NCBI GenBank assembly: GCA_031265015.1
Contig: JAISDG010000157.1
Coordinates: forward strand, 1 to 10,193
Source of the DNA: Spirochaetaceae bacterium
Lineage (GTDB): Bacteria > Spirochaetota > Spirochaetia > Treponematales > Breznakiellaceae
Reading direction: 5' to 3'
Length of the DNA: 10,193 nucleotides
Of this stretch, positions 1 through 6,000 are shown piece by piece. The notes under the pieces were generated by a model that worked only from the letters and a program-made list of their open reading frames with translations, did no database searches and was not told the origin of the DNA. Position numbers and translations under genes: made by a program. Each line of letters opens with the position of its first letter. The first letter of the stretch is position 1.

Positions 1-4
1 AAAA

Positions 5-54
5 TCGCGGCGCCCCAGAAAACAATCATGGTATATGATAAATTTAAGGCGCCG
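5..54 (-). terminator. Possible terminator or fold after the DUF4097 gene
   Basis: Two copies of a 7-base complementary arm (CGGCGCC at 8-14 and GGCGCCG at 48-54) lie just past the stop codon of the leftward operon. Read on the minus strand the second arm is followed by CGATTTT. The loop is long (about 33 bases) but holds a smaller inverted repeat (ATCAT/ATGAT). It could be a weak intrinsic terminator. The long loop and the short T run make this uncertain, and the left neighbour is not visible. Confidence 0.3.
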
Positions 55-70
55 GGGAGGTCAAGGGCGG

Positions 71-982
71 TTACTGGATAATCGCGATATTGCCCGAAGC
101 GATCCTGGCATACACCGTATATCGGGGATTACTGCCCACCGGCCGCATCACGGTTGACCGGTCCCGTACCCGGTAGCTGCCCTTTGGGGATTTTAGGCTG
201 ATAGTACCGCTTTCGGTTTCCGCGTCCAGATTAAAGGCCGCGTCCGCGGGCAGGGTGATGCGTCCGCCGCCGCTGGAAACCGACAGCGATATGTTATCCG
301 AAAGTTCCGCCACATCAAGGCTGATGTTCCCCGAATTGACCCGGGCATCCATCTTTCCCCGGAGCCCTTGTATTTTCGTATTCCCCGAATTGACCCTAAC
401 GCGGTGCGCCGTGCCCTCAAGCCCGGCGCAGGCAATAGTGCCGCTGGAAACCGCCAGCGATGTTTCACCGTAGAGGCCCCGGGCGCGGAGGGTGCCGCTG
501 ACGATCTGTATATCGATAATCCGGGCCCGAAGGCCCTGCAGTTCCACGATGCCGCTGGCAAGGCGTATCGCCGCTTCGTCAAAGGAAAAATCCGCCGCTC
601 CGTTCAGGGTGCCGCTGCGGAGCTCCAGGGTAAGTTTCCCCCGGAAATTTCTTGGTACGCCGATGTATACCTTGTTCCTGTGTCCAATGCCGGGAAAACC
701 CCAGTCCCTGGATTCGCCGGTAATGGCCAGGGTGGTTCCCGCGCTTTCCACATCGGCGTTTTTCACGCGGCGCAGATCCTCTTTCAGGATAAGGACATCC
801 CCGCTGGTCTGGCCCAGGGTGATGTTTCCCTCCTGGTAGAAGATCGAAAGGGCGGTTATGTCTTTCAGGGAAAAGTTCCGTTCCGTTTCTTCCGCGCCCA
901 GGGCGGAAGCCGTCAAAAAGACCAGCGCGGCGCAAAAGGGCAGCAGGCGCTGGTGTAAGGCACGTTTCAAGGTAAGTTTCAT
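71..982 (-). CDS. Exported DUF4097-type beta-helix protein
   Basis: Predicted exported protein of 303 residues. Residues 1-30 look like a signal peptide: a basic start, a hydrophobic stretch 13-29, and an ALGA end suitable for signal peptidase I. The rest is built from short strands with Ser-Gly pairs at residues 60, 123, 143, 162, 180, 199, 217, 237, 258 and 296. That is a rung spacing of 18-21 residues from 123 to 258, as expected for the single-stranded right-handed beta-helix/solenoid of DUF4097 (adhesin-like, LiaG/YvlB-like) proteins. No catalytic motif is visible. The ATG at 982 has AAGGAG six bases upstream. The gene is third in a leftward operon, 10 bases after the HAAS membrane protein gene, so it probably shares the PadR-controlled promoter. 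The family role is not established; an envelope-stress or surface role is inferred from export and from similar PadR-linked clusters. Confidence 0.85.
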   Translation of the reverse strand: MKLTLKRALHQRLLPFCAALVFLTASALGAEETERNFSLKDITALSIFYQEGNITLGQTSGDVLILKEDLRRVKNADVESAGTTLAITGESRDWGFPGIGHRNKVYIGVPRNFRGKLTLELRSGTLNGAADFSFDEAAIRLASGIVELQGLRARIIDIQIVSGTLRARGLYGETSLAVSSGTIACAGLEGTAHRVRVNSGNTKIQGLRGKMDARVNSGNISLDVAELSDNISLSVSSGGGRITLPADAAFNLDAETESGTISLKSPKGSYRVRDRSTVMRPVGSNPRYTVYARIASGNIAIIQ

Positions 983-992
983 TGTATGCTCC

Positions 993-1919
993 TTAGTTTT
1001 CTTTCTTTTCGTTTTTAAGCATCAAACCCTGCACGCAAAGCTGTGCGGGCACGGCAAATAAAAAGGTGATCCATGAATACCGGAAACCGGCGATAAATCC
1101 GAAGAGGATACAAAAGGCGGCGGCTCCCATCCAGATGGCCCCGGAAAACATGCCAAACCGGGCTTCTGTTTTGGGGTCGTGAAACAGGCACGCGCCGGTG
1201 GTGAGTTTTGCCCAGGATTTTTTCCGGTCCTTTTCGGTCAGGACCAGAAAAACCAGTAATCCGGCCGCCGGGATCACCAGGGGGATAAGGATTCCCAGGG
1301 CGCCTACCAGGCTGTACCCGGTACCGGTACTGAAGTAGGTTAGGGGAAAGAGGATAATGCCCGCGGTAAAGAGGAAAACTCCCAGGGCGTACCAGAGGGC
1401 CCGTTTCTTTGACACCGGGTAGAGGGCCGGCAGTTCCTGGGTTAGTCCCAGCCAGGTAAAGCCCGCGGCGGAAGCCGGCGCGGAGAGAAGGAGAACGCCG
1501 AACAGTACCGTGAACCGGTGACTGTTTTCGATAAGGCCGTCCAGGGAAGGGACGCCGAAGTCGTCTCCGCTTTCCGCCAGGAAGGCGATGGCGGCGCTTA
1601 CCATACCGAAGACCAGCGCCGCGCCGCAGACCACATAGGCCGCTACCCGCCGGGGCGTCATGTAGCGCCTAACGCTCATGTAGGCTTCTCCCAGGATCTC
1701 CTGTTTTTTCCGCAGGCTGATTTCGTCCGCCAGGGCGGAAATATCCCCCAATTCCGCCGCGGCCTTTGTAAAAGCCGCGTCTTCGTCCATTCCCTTCCTG
1801 ACCAGGCTTACAACCTTGTCGGCCATGTTGCTGGCCAGTTCTTCCTTAAAGTCCGCCAAAGCCCCGGTTTCTTCATAGCCGGAAAAAAGCGAATCCACAT
1901 AGGTCTTTGTCTCTTTCAT
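993..1919 (-). CDS. HAAS/permease-prefix domain membrane protein
   Basis: Protein of 308 residues when started at the ATG at 1919. Residues 1-80 are a charged, helical, cytosolic domain of the HAAS (DUF1700-like, permease prefix) type: an amphipathic opening, then an EELASNMADKV-like helix and a KAAAELGD turn. This domain is commonly encoded next to PadR regulators. Residues 92-300 hold about six hydrophobic helices (roughly 92-114, 135-157, 173-196, 203-227, 257-278, 281-300) separated by short basic loops, and a Lys-rich tail follows. It is therefore an inner-membrane protein with no recognisable enzyme motif. A GTG two codons upstream (1925) could also start the frame, but it abuts the GGAGGA sequence, whereas the ATG sits six bases after it. 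The gene lies between the PadR gene (25-base gap) and the DUF4097 gene (10-base gap). A role in relaying envelope signals with PadR is inference from co-occurrence. Confidence 0.82.
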   Translation of the reverse strand: MKETKTYVDSLFSGYEETGALADFKEELASNMADKVVSLVRKGMDEDAAFTKAAAELGDISALADEISLRKKQEILGEAYMSVRRYMTPRRVAAYVVCGAALVFGMVSAAIAFLAESGDDFGVPSLDGLIENSHRFTVLFGVLLLSAPASAAGFTWLGLTQELPALYPVSKKRALWYALGVFLFTAGIILFPLTYFSTGTGYSLVGALGILIPLVIPAAGLLVFLVLTEKDRKKSWAKLTTGACLFHDPKTEARFGMFSGAIWMGAAAFCILFGFIAGFRYSWITFLFAVPAQLCVQGLMLKNEKKEN

Positions 1920-1925
1920 AATCAC

Positions 1926-1931
1926 TCCTCC
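1926..1931 (-). promoter_or_regulatory. Ribosome binding site of the HAAS gene
   Basis: On the minus strand this reads GGAGGA. It is six bases from the ATG at 1919 and touches the alternative GTG at 1925, so it selects the ATG. Confidence 0.8.
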
Positions 1932-1944
1932 TGTAAATGGTTTT

Positions 1945-2277
1945 TCATGCTTCCAACAGCCTGTTTACAATCCTCTGGGTAAATTTCCAGTCCTCCAGAT
2001 TTTTCGCAAACAGCTTCCGCCCCGCCTCGGTGATCCGGTAGTACTTTCGCCGGGCCCCCTGGGTTTCATCCCCCCAGTAGGATGTGATGCGGCCCTCCCC
2101 CTCAAGCCGTTTGTAGCTCGAATAGAGGGTTGTTTCTTTAAGTTCGTACTCTTCGCCGGTCCGTTCCAGAATACGGTTGTAGATTTCAAAGCCGTAGGCG
2201 TCGCCCGACATAAGGACCTTCAACACAATGGTATCCGTATGCCCCCGAAGCAGATCGGACGATAAGTGACTGTCCAT
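1945..2277 (-). CDS. PadR-family transcriptional repressor
   Basis: Winged-helix regulator of 110 residues from the ATG at 2277. It has the PadR signature: an opening SSDLLRGHTDTIVLKVL helix, the GDAYGFEI turn, the recognition region LKETTLYSSYKRLEGEG (about 47-63), a wing with the GARRKYYRIT strand, and a short C-terminal dimerisation helix (about 84-110). The small C-terminal part fits the short PadR subfamily (s2). PadR proteins usually repress their own operon and a linked membrane gene; that fits the gene order here, where it is first in a three-gene leftward operon. The 2277 ATG has GGAGG five bases upstream. An in-frame ATG at 2310 would add 11 polar residues but has no SD and lies at the predicted transcription start, so that form would exist only as a leaderless product. 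The ligand is unknown. Confidence 0.93.
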   Translation of the reverse strand: MDSHLSSDLLRGHTDTIVLKVLMSGDAYGFEIYNRILERTGEEYELKETTLYSSYKRLEGEGRITSYWGDETQGARRKYYRITEAGRKLFAKNLEDWKFTQRIVNRLLEA

Positions 2278-2282
2278 GTATA

Positions 2283-2287
2283 CCTCC
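2283..2287 (-). promoter_or_regulatory. Ribosome binding site deciding the PadR start
   Basis: GGAGG on the minus strand, five bases from the ATG at 2277. It lies inside the possible longer reading frame from the ATG at 2310, which has no such sequence. Confidence 0.75.
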
Positions 2288-2310
2288 AGTCGTTTATCTT
2301 TATTTGCCAT

Positions 2311-2322
2311 ATATAATTATAT
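2311..2322. repeat. Perfect palindrome over the padR -10 box, candidate operator
   Basis: ATATAATTATAT is a 12-base perfect palindrome that covers the -10 hexamer of the padR promoter. PadR proteins bind short inverted repeats near their own promoters, so this is a candidate autorepression site. The stretch is AT-rich and a short palindrome could arise by chance, and it does not show the ATGT-N8-ACAT form known for some PadR operators. Confidence 0.35.
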
Positions 2323-2344
2323 ATCATATTACTATGACTGTCAA
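2316..2344 (-). promoter_or_regulatory. Consensus promoter of the padR operon
   Basis: On the minus strand, TTGACA (2339-2344) and TATAAT (2316-2321) are separated by exactly 17 bases, a full match to the housekeeping sigma-factor consensus. Directly upstream, 2345-2371 is almost pure A/T with A- and T-tracts, resembling an UP element. The predicted transcription start is near 2308-2310. This promoter should be strong unless repressed. Confidence 0.85.
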
Positions 2345-2424
2345 GTAAATTTTTAAAAAAATTTCTTTTTTCGCCCCTTCTGGTTTTTTGAAGGGATCGG
2401 TCCCGGATTCAGGCATTGCGCGCC

Positions 2425-2453
2425 TTCACTTTTGGCCTTTTTTGTGATACCTT
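2425..2453 (+). promoter_or_regulatory. Candidate clpS promoter
   Basis: TTCACT (2425-2430), a 17-base gap, then TACCTT (2448-2453), six bases before the clpS ATG. The hexamers match consensus at 4/6 and 3/6 positions. The predicted start of transcription falls at or next to the ATG, which would make the clpS transcript leaderless. No CIRCE-type heat-shock repeat is visible. Confidence 0.45.
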
Positions 2454-2459
2454 AAAGAT

Positions 2460-2768
2460 ATGCCCTATGCTGGAAATGGAACGGAACTGATCCGCAAAAG
2501 GCGGGAAAAAGTCAAGGAGCCCGAAGAATACCGGGTGATCCTCCTTAACGACAATTATACCACCATGGAATTTGTGGTTGAGGTGCTGATGGGCGTCTTC
2601 CACAAGCAGCGGGAAGACGCCGTCAAGATTATGCTTGACGTACACCAGAAGGGCAAGGGAACGGTGGGGGTGTACCCCTACGACATAGCCCAGACCAAGG
2701 CAAACCAGGTTCACGCTCTGGCCCGGCAGTATGAGTTCCCTCTTAAATGTATTGTTGAGCAGGCTTAA
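2460..2768 (+). CDS. clpS: ClpS, N-degron adaptor of ClpA
   Basis: Adaptor of 102 residues, the usual ClpS length. It binds proteins with bulky N-terminal residues (Leu, Phe, Trp, Tyr) and hands them to ClpAP in the cytosol. Residues 1-23 form the flexible charged extension that engages ClpA. The core starts at 24 (YRVILLNDN). Pocket residues by alignment from memory with E. coli: N30, D31, M36 (gatekeeper, E. coli M40), M58 and H62 (E. coli H66). The third residue of the usual NDD motif is Asn here (N32), and the usual Pro before Met is Thr (T35). The ATG at 2460 has no SD; an in-frame TGA at 2445 and the lack of other start codons rule out an upstream start. The gene is followed 78 bases later by clpA, its obligate partner, and it is divergent from padR. 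Confidence 0.96.
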   Translation: MPYAGNGTELIRKRREKVKEPEEYRVILLNDNYTTMEFVVEVLMGVFHKQREDAVKIMLDVHQKGKGTVGVYPYDIAQTKANQVHALARQYEFPLKCIVEQA

Positions 2769-2773
2769 AACGG

Positions 2774-2826
2774 ACTTGTCCGGCAGCCCGGCAGGCTGCC
2801 CGCTAACCCGCGGCTGGCTTGCAAGT
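2774..2826 (+). other. Intercistronic RNA hairpin between clpS and clpA
   Basis: GGCAGCC (2782-2788) pairs perfectly with GGCTGCC (2794-2800) around a five-base loop, giving a GC-rich stem. ACTTG (2774-2778) and CAAGT (2822-2826) could close a larger fold around it. The closing arm ends six bases before the clpA SD. There is no long T run directly after the inner stem, so it is not a typical terminator. It may stabilise or process the mRNA, or adjust the ClpS:ClpA ratio; that is inference. Confidence 0.5.
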
Positions 2827-2846
2827 TTTGCGGAGGGGAGAATACT

Positions 2847-5234
2847 ATGAAAATCAGCCATCATGTTCAGGCCATTATCAATGCAGCCTACAATGAGGCA
2901 AAAGTCCGAAACCATGAATATCTGACACCGGAACATATACTCTATGCCGCCCTTTCCTTTAACGAAGTCCAGGAAATATTTGCCGCCTGCGGGGCAAACG
3001 TCGGCCAGCTTAAAACCGGCATGGAAACGTATTTTGAGCAGAAAGTCCCCATCATAAACAATTCGGAACCCACCCAGACAGTGGGTTTCCAGAGCGTGCT
3101 GGAACGGGCGGTTATGCAGAGCCAGTCATCCCGAAAGGATACCCTGGATGTGGCGGATATGCTGGTCTCCCTCTTTGACGAGGAGCGGAATTACTGCGCC
3201 TATTACCTGAGAAAGGCGGGGATTAAACGCTTTGATCTGGTCAGTATTCTTTCCCACGGTTACGAGGGAGAGGGGCCGGATACGGTCTCCGGCGGCCCGG
3301 AACTTCACCGCCGCGGAGACCAAAGGGAAGAAGAAACCGAAACCGGCGATCCGGGTCCCCGGAAGCAGCCCAAAAAAAACGTTCTGGAAAAGTTCGCCAC
3401 CGATCTTACCGCCCTGGCCCGGGAAGGCCGGCTGGAGCCGGTGATTGGCCGGGAAAACGAGCTGGACCGGACCGTACAGGTTCTCTGCCGGCGGCGGAAG
3501 AACAACCCCGTCCATGTGGGGGACTCGGGGGTGGGCAAGACCGCCATTACCGAAGGCCTGGCCCAGCGCATCGTGGCGGACCAGGTGCCCCCCACCCTGA
3601 AGGGCTTTTCGATCTTTTCACTGGATATGGGGGCCCTGATTGCCGGAACCAAATACCGGGGGGACTTTGAGGAGCGGGTCAAGCGGGTTGTGGAAGAAAT
3701 GCTCAAAAAGGAAAGGGCCATTCTTTTTATCGACGAGATCCATACCCTGGTGGGGGCCGGCGCGGTGTCGGGGAATTCCCTGGACGCGGCGAACATTTTA
3801 AAACCGGCCCTGACGTCGGGAAAACTCCGCTGCATAGGAAGCACTACCCACGAAGAATACGGAAAATTCTTCGATAAAGACCGGGCCCTGTCCCGGCGGT
3901 TCCAGAAAATCGACATCACCGAACCCAGCGAGGAAGACGCTGTGGCAATTCTCCGGGGGCTTAAAACCAAATACGAGGATTATCACCGGGTTCATTACAG
4001 CGACGGCGCCCTGGAAAGCGCGGTAAAACTTTCCGCCCAGTTTATCACCGATCGGCGGCTTCCCGACAAGGCTATTGACGTTATCGATGAAGCCGGCGCG
4101 TTTGTCCGCATCGAAGCGTTTAAAAAAGAACGGGACGAAACGGAAACCGTCCAGGCGGAACTGCCGGACAGCGCCGCGGCCGGGAGCAAAACGATCCAGG
4201 AAGGAACGGTTGATTTTATTGACATCGGCATTACGGAAATCGAAACGGTGGTTTCCAGGATTGCCAGAATCCCCGAGCGCAATGTGGGGATAAGCGAAAA
4301 GGACAAACTCAAAACCCTGGAACCGGAACTGCGAAAGCGGATCTTCGGACAGGACGAAGCGGTTACCGCCGTAGTGAAGGCGGTTAAGCGGAGCCGGGCG
4401 GGGTTCCGGTCCCCCAATAAACCGGTGGCGAACTTCCTCTTTGTGGGACCCACCGGGGTTGGCAAAACGGAATTGGCCCGGAGCCTGGCGGATATTATGG
4501 ATATCCCCATGCACCGCTTTGACATGAGCGAGTACCAGGAAAAACATACCGTTTCCCGGCTTATCGGTTCGCCCCCGGGCTATGTGGGCTACGAGGATGG
4601 AGGCCTTCTGACCGACGCGGTCCGGAAGCAGCCCCACGGGGTGGTACTGCTGGACGAGATTGAAAAGGCCCACCCGGATATTTACAACATCCTGCTTCAG
4701 ATCATGGACTACGCTACCTTAACGGACAACAACGGCCGCAAGGCGGATTTTCGCAACATCGTCTTTATCATGACCAGCAATGCCGGCGCCCGGGACATCG
4801 GAAAAAGCCTTATCGGTTTTGGGGAACGGGTCAATGACGAAACCGCCGTAGACAACGCGGTGGAAAAAATCTTTACCCCCGAATTCCGCAACCGCCTGGA
4901 CGCCGTGGTCCGCTTTGGCCACCTGTCCCGGGAAATCATGCTTTCGATCATCGGGAAAGAACTGGATGTCTTCAGAGAACAGCTTGCGGAAAAGAACGTA
5001 ATCCTGGAAGTTTCCGACGCCTGCGCCCTCAAGCTTGCCGAGGAAGGTTATTCCCGGGACTTTGGCGCCCGAAACGCGGGGCGGCTGGTGGAAGAAAAGA
5101 TTAAAACCTTCTTTGTGGACGAAGTGCTTTTCGGCGCGCTCAGCGAGGGAGGCAGGGCCCGGGCGGATTATGCGGACGGCGAATACCGGATCGACATTAT
5201 GGAGACCGCCGCCGCGGCGGTGGACGGCGGCTAA
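2847..5234 (+). CDS. clpA: ClpA, AAA+ unfoldase of the ClpAP protease
   Basis: Hexameric double-ring ATPase of 795 residues that unfolds ClpS-bound and other substrates and threads them into ClpP. Residues 1-140 form the Clp N-domain and 141-180 a charged linker. The D1 module has Walker A GDSGVGKT (225-232), pore loop KYRG (269-272), Walker B ILFIDE (292-297) and Arg residues 350-351. The D2 module has Walker A GPTGVGKT (534-541), pore loop GYVG (578-581), Walker B with D603/E604, Arg finger region FRNR (680-683) and sensor-2 GAR (740-742). There is no long coiled-coil middle domain, so it is ClpA rather than ClpB/ClpC. IGF at 656-658 matches the ClpP-docking loop (IGL in E. coli), so a ClpP partner is expected elsewhere. 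It is slightly longer than E. coli ClpA (758), mainly from an acidic/polar stretch at about 424-456 between D1 and D2. The ATG follows GGAGGGGAG (2832-2840). Confidence 0.97.
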   Translation: MKISHHVQAIINAAYNEAKVRNHEYLTPEHILYAALSFNEVQEIFAACGANVGQLKTGMETYFEQKVPIINNSEPTQTVGFQSVLERAVMQSQSSRKDTLDVADMLVSLFDEERNYCAYYLRKAGIKRFDLVSILSHGYEGEGPDTVSGGPELHRRGDQREEETETGDPGPRKQPKKNVLEKFATDLTALAREGRLEPVIGRENELDRTVQVLCRRRKNNPVHVGDSGVGKTAITEGLAQRIVADQVPPTLKGFSIFSLDMGALIAGTKYRGDFEERVKRVVEEMLKKERAILFIDEIHTLVGAGAVSGNSLDAANILKPALTSGKLRCIGSTTHEEYGKFFDKDRALSRRFQKIDITEPSEEDAVAILRGLKTKYEDYHRVHYSDGALESAVKLSAQFITDRRLPDKAIDVIDEAGAFVRIEAFKKERDETETVQAELPDSAAAGSKTIQEGTVDFIDIGITEIETVVSRIARIPERNVGISEKDKLKTLEPELRKRIFGQDEAVTAVVKAVKRSRAGFRSPNKPVANFLFVGPTGVGKTELARSLADIMDIPMHRFDMSEYQEKHTVSRLIGSPPGYVGYEDGGLLTDAVRKQPHGVVLLDEIEKAHPDIYNILLQIMDYATLTDNNGRKADFRNIVFIMTSNAGARDIGKSLIGFGERVNDETAVDNAVEKIFTPEFRNRLDAVVRFGHLSREIMLSIIGKELDVFREQLAEKNVILEVSDACALKLAEEGYSRDFGARNAGRLVEEKIKTFFVDEVLFGALSEGGRARADYADGEYRIDIMETAAAAVDGG

Positions 5235-5244
5235 GCTCCCCTGA

Positions 5245-6000
5245 ATGAAGTACCGTCCCGGCCCCGATCCGGAGTTTCCCTACCTGGACGAAAACCAGCG
5301 CTTTTCTTTCCCCAATCCCCTGGACGCCGGGGACGACATTATAGCCATAGGAGGCAACCTTTCACCGGGGATGCTTCTTTCCGCCTACGAACAGGGAATC
5401 TTTCCCTGGTACAACCCGGAGGATCCGATCCTCTGGCAGTCCCCGGATCCCCGGCTTGTGATCTTCCCCGATACCCTGCACATTTCCGGGTCCATGGAGA
5501 AATGCCTGCGCCGGGGCGATTTTGAAGTAACCTTTGACAGGGATTTCCCCGGAGTGATTCGGAACTGCGGCAAAGCGGAACGTCCCGGACAAAACGGCAG
5601 CTGGATCACCGAAGATATTATCGCGGGCTACACCACGCTGCACCGTCTTGGGTATGTCCATTCCGCGGAAAGCTGGCAGGACGGTGAACTTGCCGGAGGA
5701 TGTTACGGGGTCCTTCTGGGCAAAATGTTCTGCGGGGAGTCGATGTTTTCCAAAAAATCCAACGCGTCCAAGGCGGCTTTTCTTATCCTGGCCCGGCGGC
5801 TTTTTTCCCTGGGGATCCGGTTCATCGACTGCCAGGTTCCCACGGTCCACCTTTGCAGTCTTGGGGGGCAGGAGCTAAGCCGGAGAGAGTTCCTCGAACT
5901 GGTAAAAATGAACGCTTCAAACACGGGCCTGTTACGGGACCTGCCGGTACCGGTCATAGCGGGAAACGGTCCAGAGGATTTTTCCGTTTACCATAGTTAA
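5245..6000 (+). CDS. aat: Leucyl/phenylalanyl-tRNA--protein transferase
   Basis: Enzyme of 251 residues that transfers Leu or Phe from aminoacyl-tRNA to proteins with N-terminal Arg or Lys, making ClpS-readable N-degrons. Family motifs appear in order: AIGGNLSP (34-41), GIFPWY (51-56), SPDPR (66-70), SWIT (119-122), HSAESW (139-144), GESMFS (164-169), ASK (174-176) and DCQ (195-197), where D195 and Q197 match the catalytic pair D186/Q188 of E. coli Aat. It starts 10 bases after the clpA stop. An in-frame TGA lies immediately before the ATG, so no earlier start is possible, and there is no clear SD; translation is probably coupled to clpA. The last 22 residues lie past the conserved fold and overlap the end of nagA on the other strand. 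The protein is a little longer than E. coli Aat (234) because of this tail. Confidence 0.96.
   Translation: MKYRPGPDPEFPYLDENQRFSFPNPLDAGDDIIAIGGNLSPGMLLSAYEQGIFPWYNPEDPILWQSPDPRLVIFPDTLHISGSMEKCLRRGDFEVTFDRDFPGVIRNCGKAERPGQNGSWITEDIIAGYTTLHRLGYVHSAESWQDGELAGGCYGVLLGKMFCGESMFSKKSNASKAAFLILARRLFSLGIRFIDCQVPTVHLCSLGGQELSRREFLELVKMNASNTGLLRDLPVPVIAGNGPEDFSVYHS

Noticed and set aside
368..958. Open frame of 196 codons opposite the DUF4097 gene
   Set aside because: No SD, no recognisable motifs, and the minus-strand frame has the signal peptide and regular repeat.
2379..2412. Possible terminator CCCTTC/GAAGGG and GGGA/TCCC in the padR-clpS gap
   Set aside because: Stems are only 4-6 bp, not followed by a T run on the relevant strand, and the flanking genes are divergent so no terminator is expected.
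3798..4673. Long open frame (291 codons) antisense to clpA
   Set aside because: It mirrors the strongly conserved AAA+ core of ClpA; its protein has no recognisable domain and its openness follows from codon bias of clpA.
4500..4680. ClpB or ClpC identity for the AAA+ protein
   Set aside because: There is no long coiled-coil middle domain, and the adjacent clpS and the IGF ClpP-docking loop fit ClpA.
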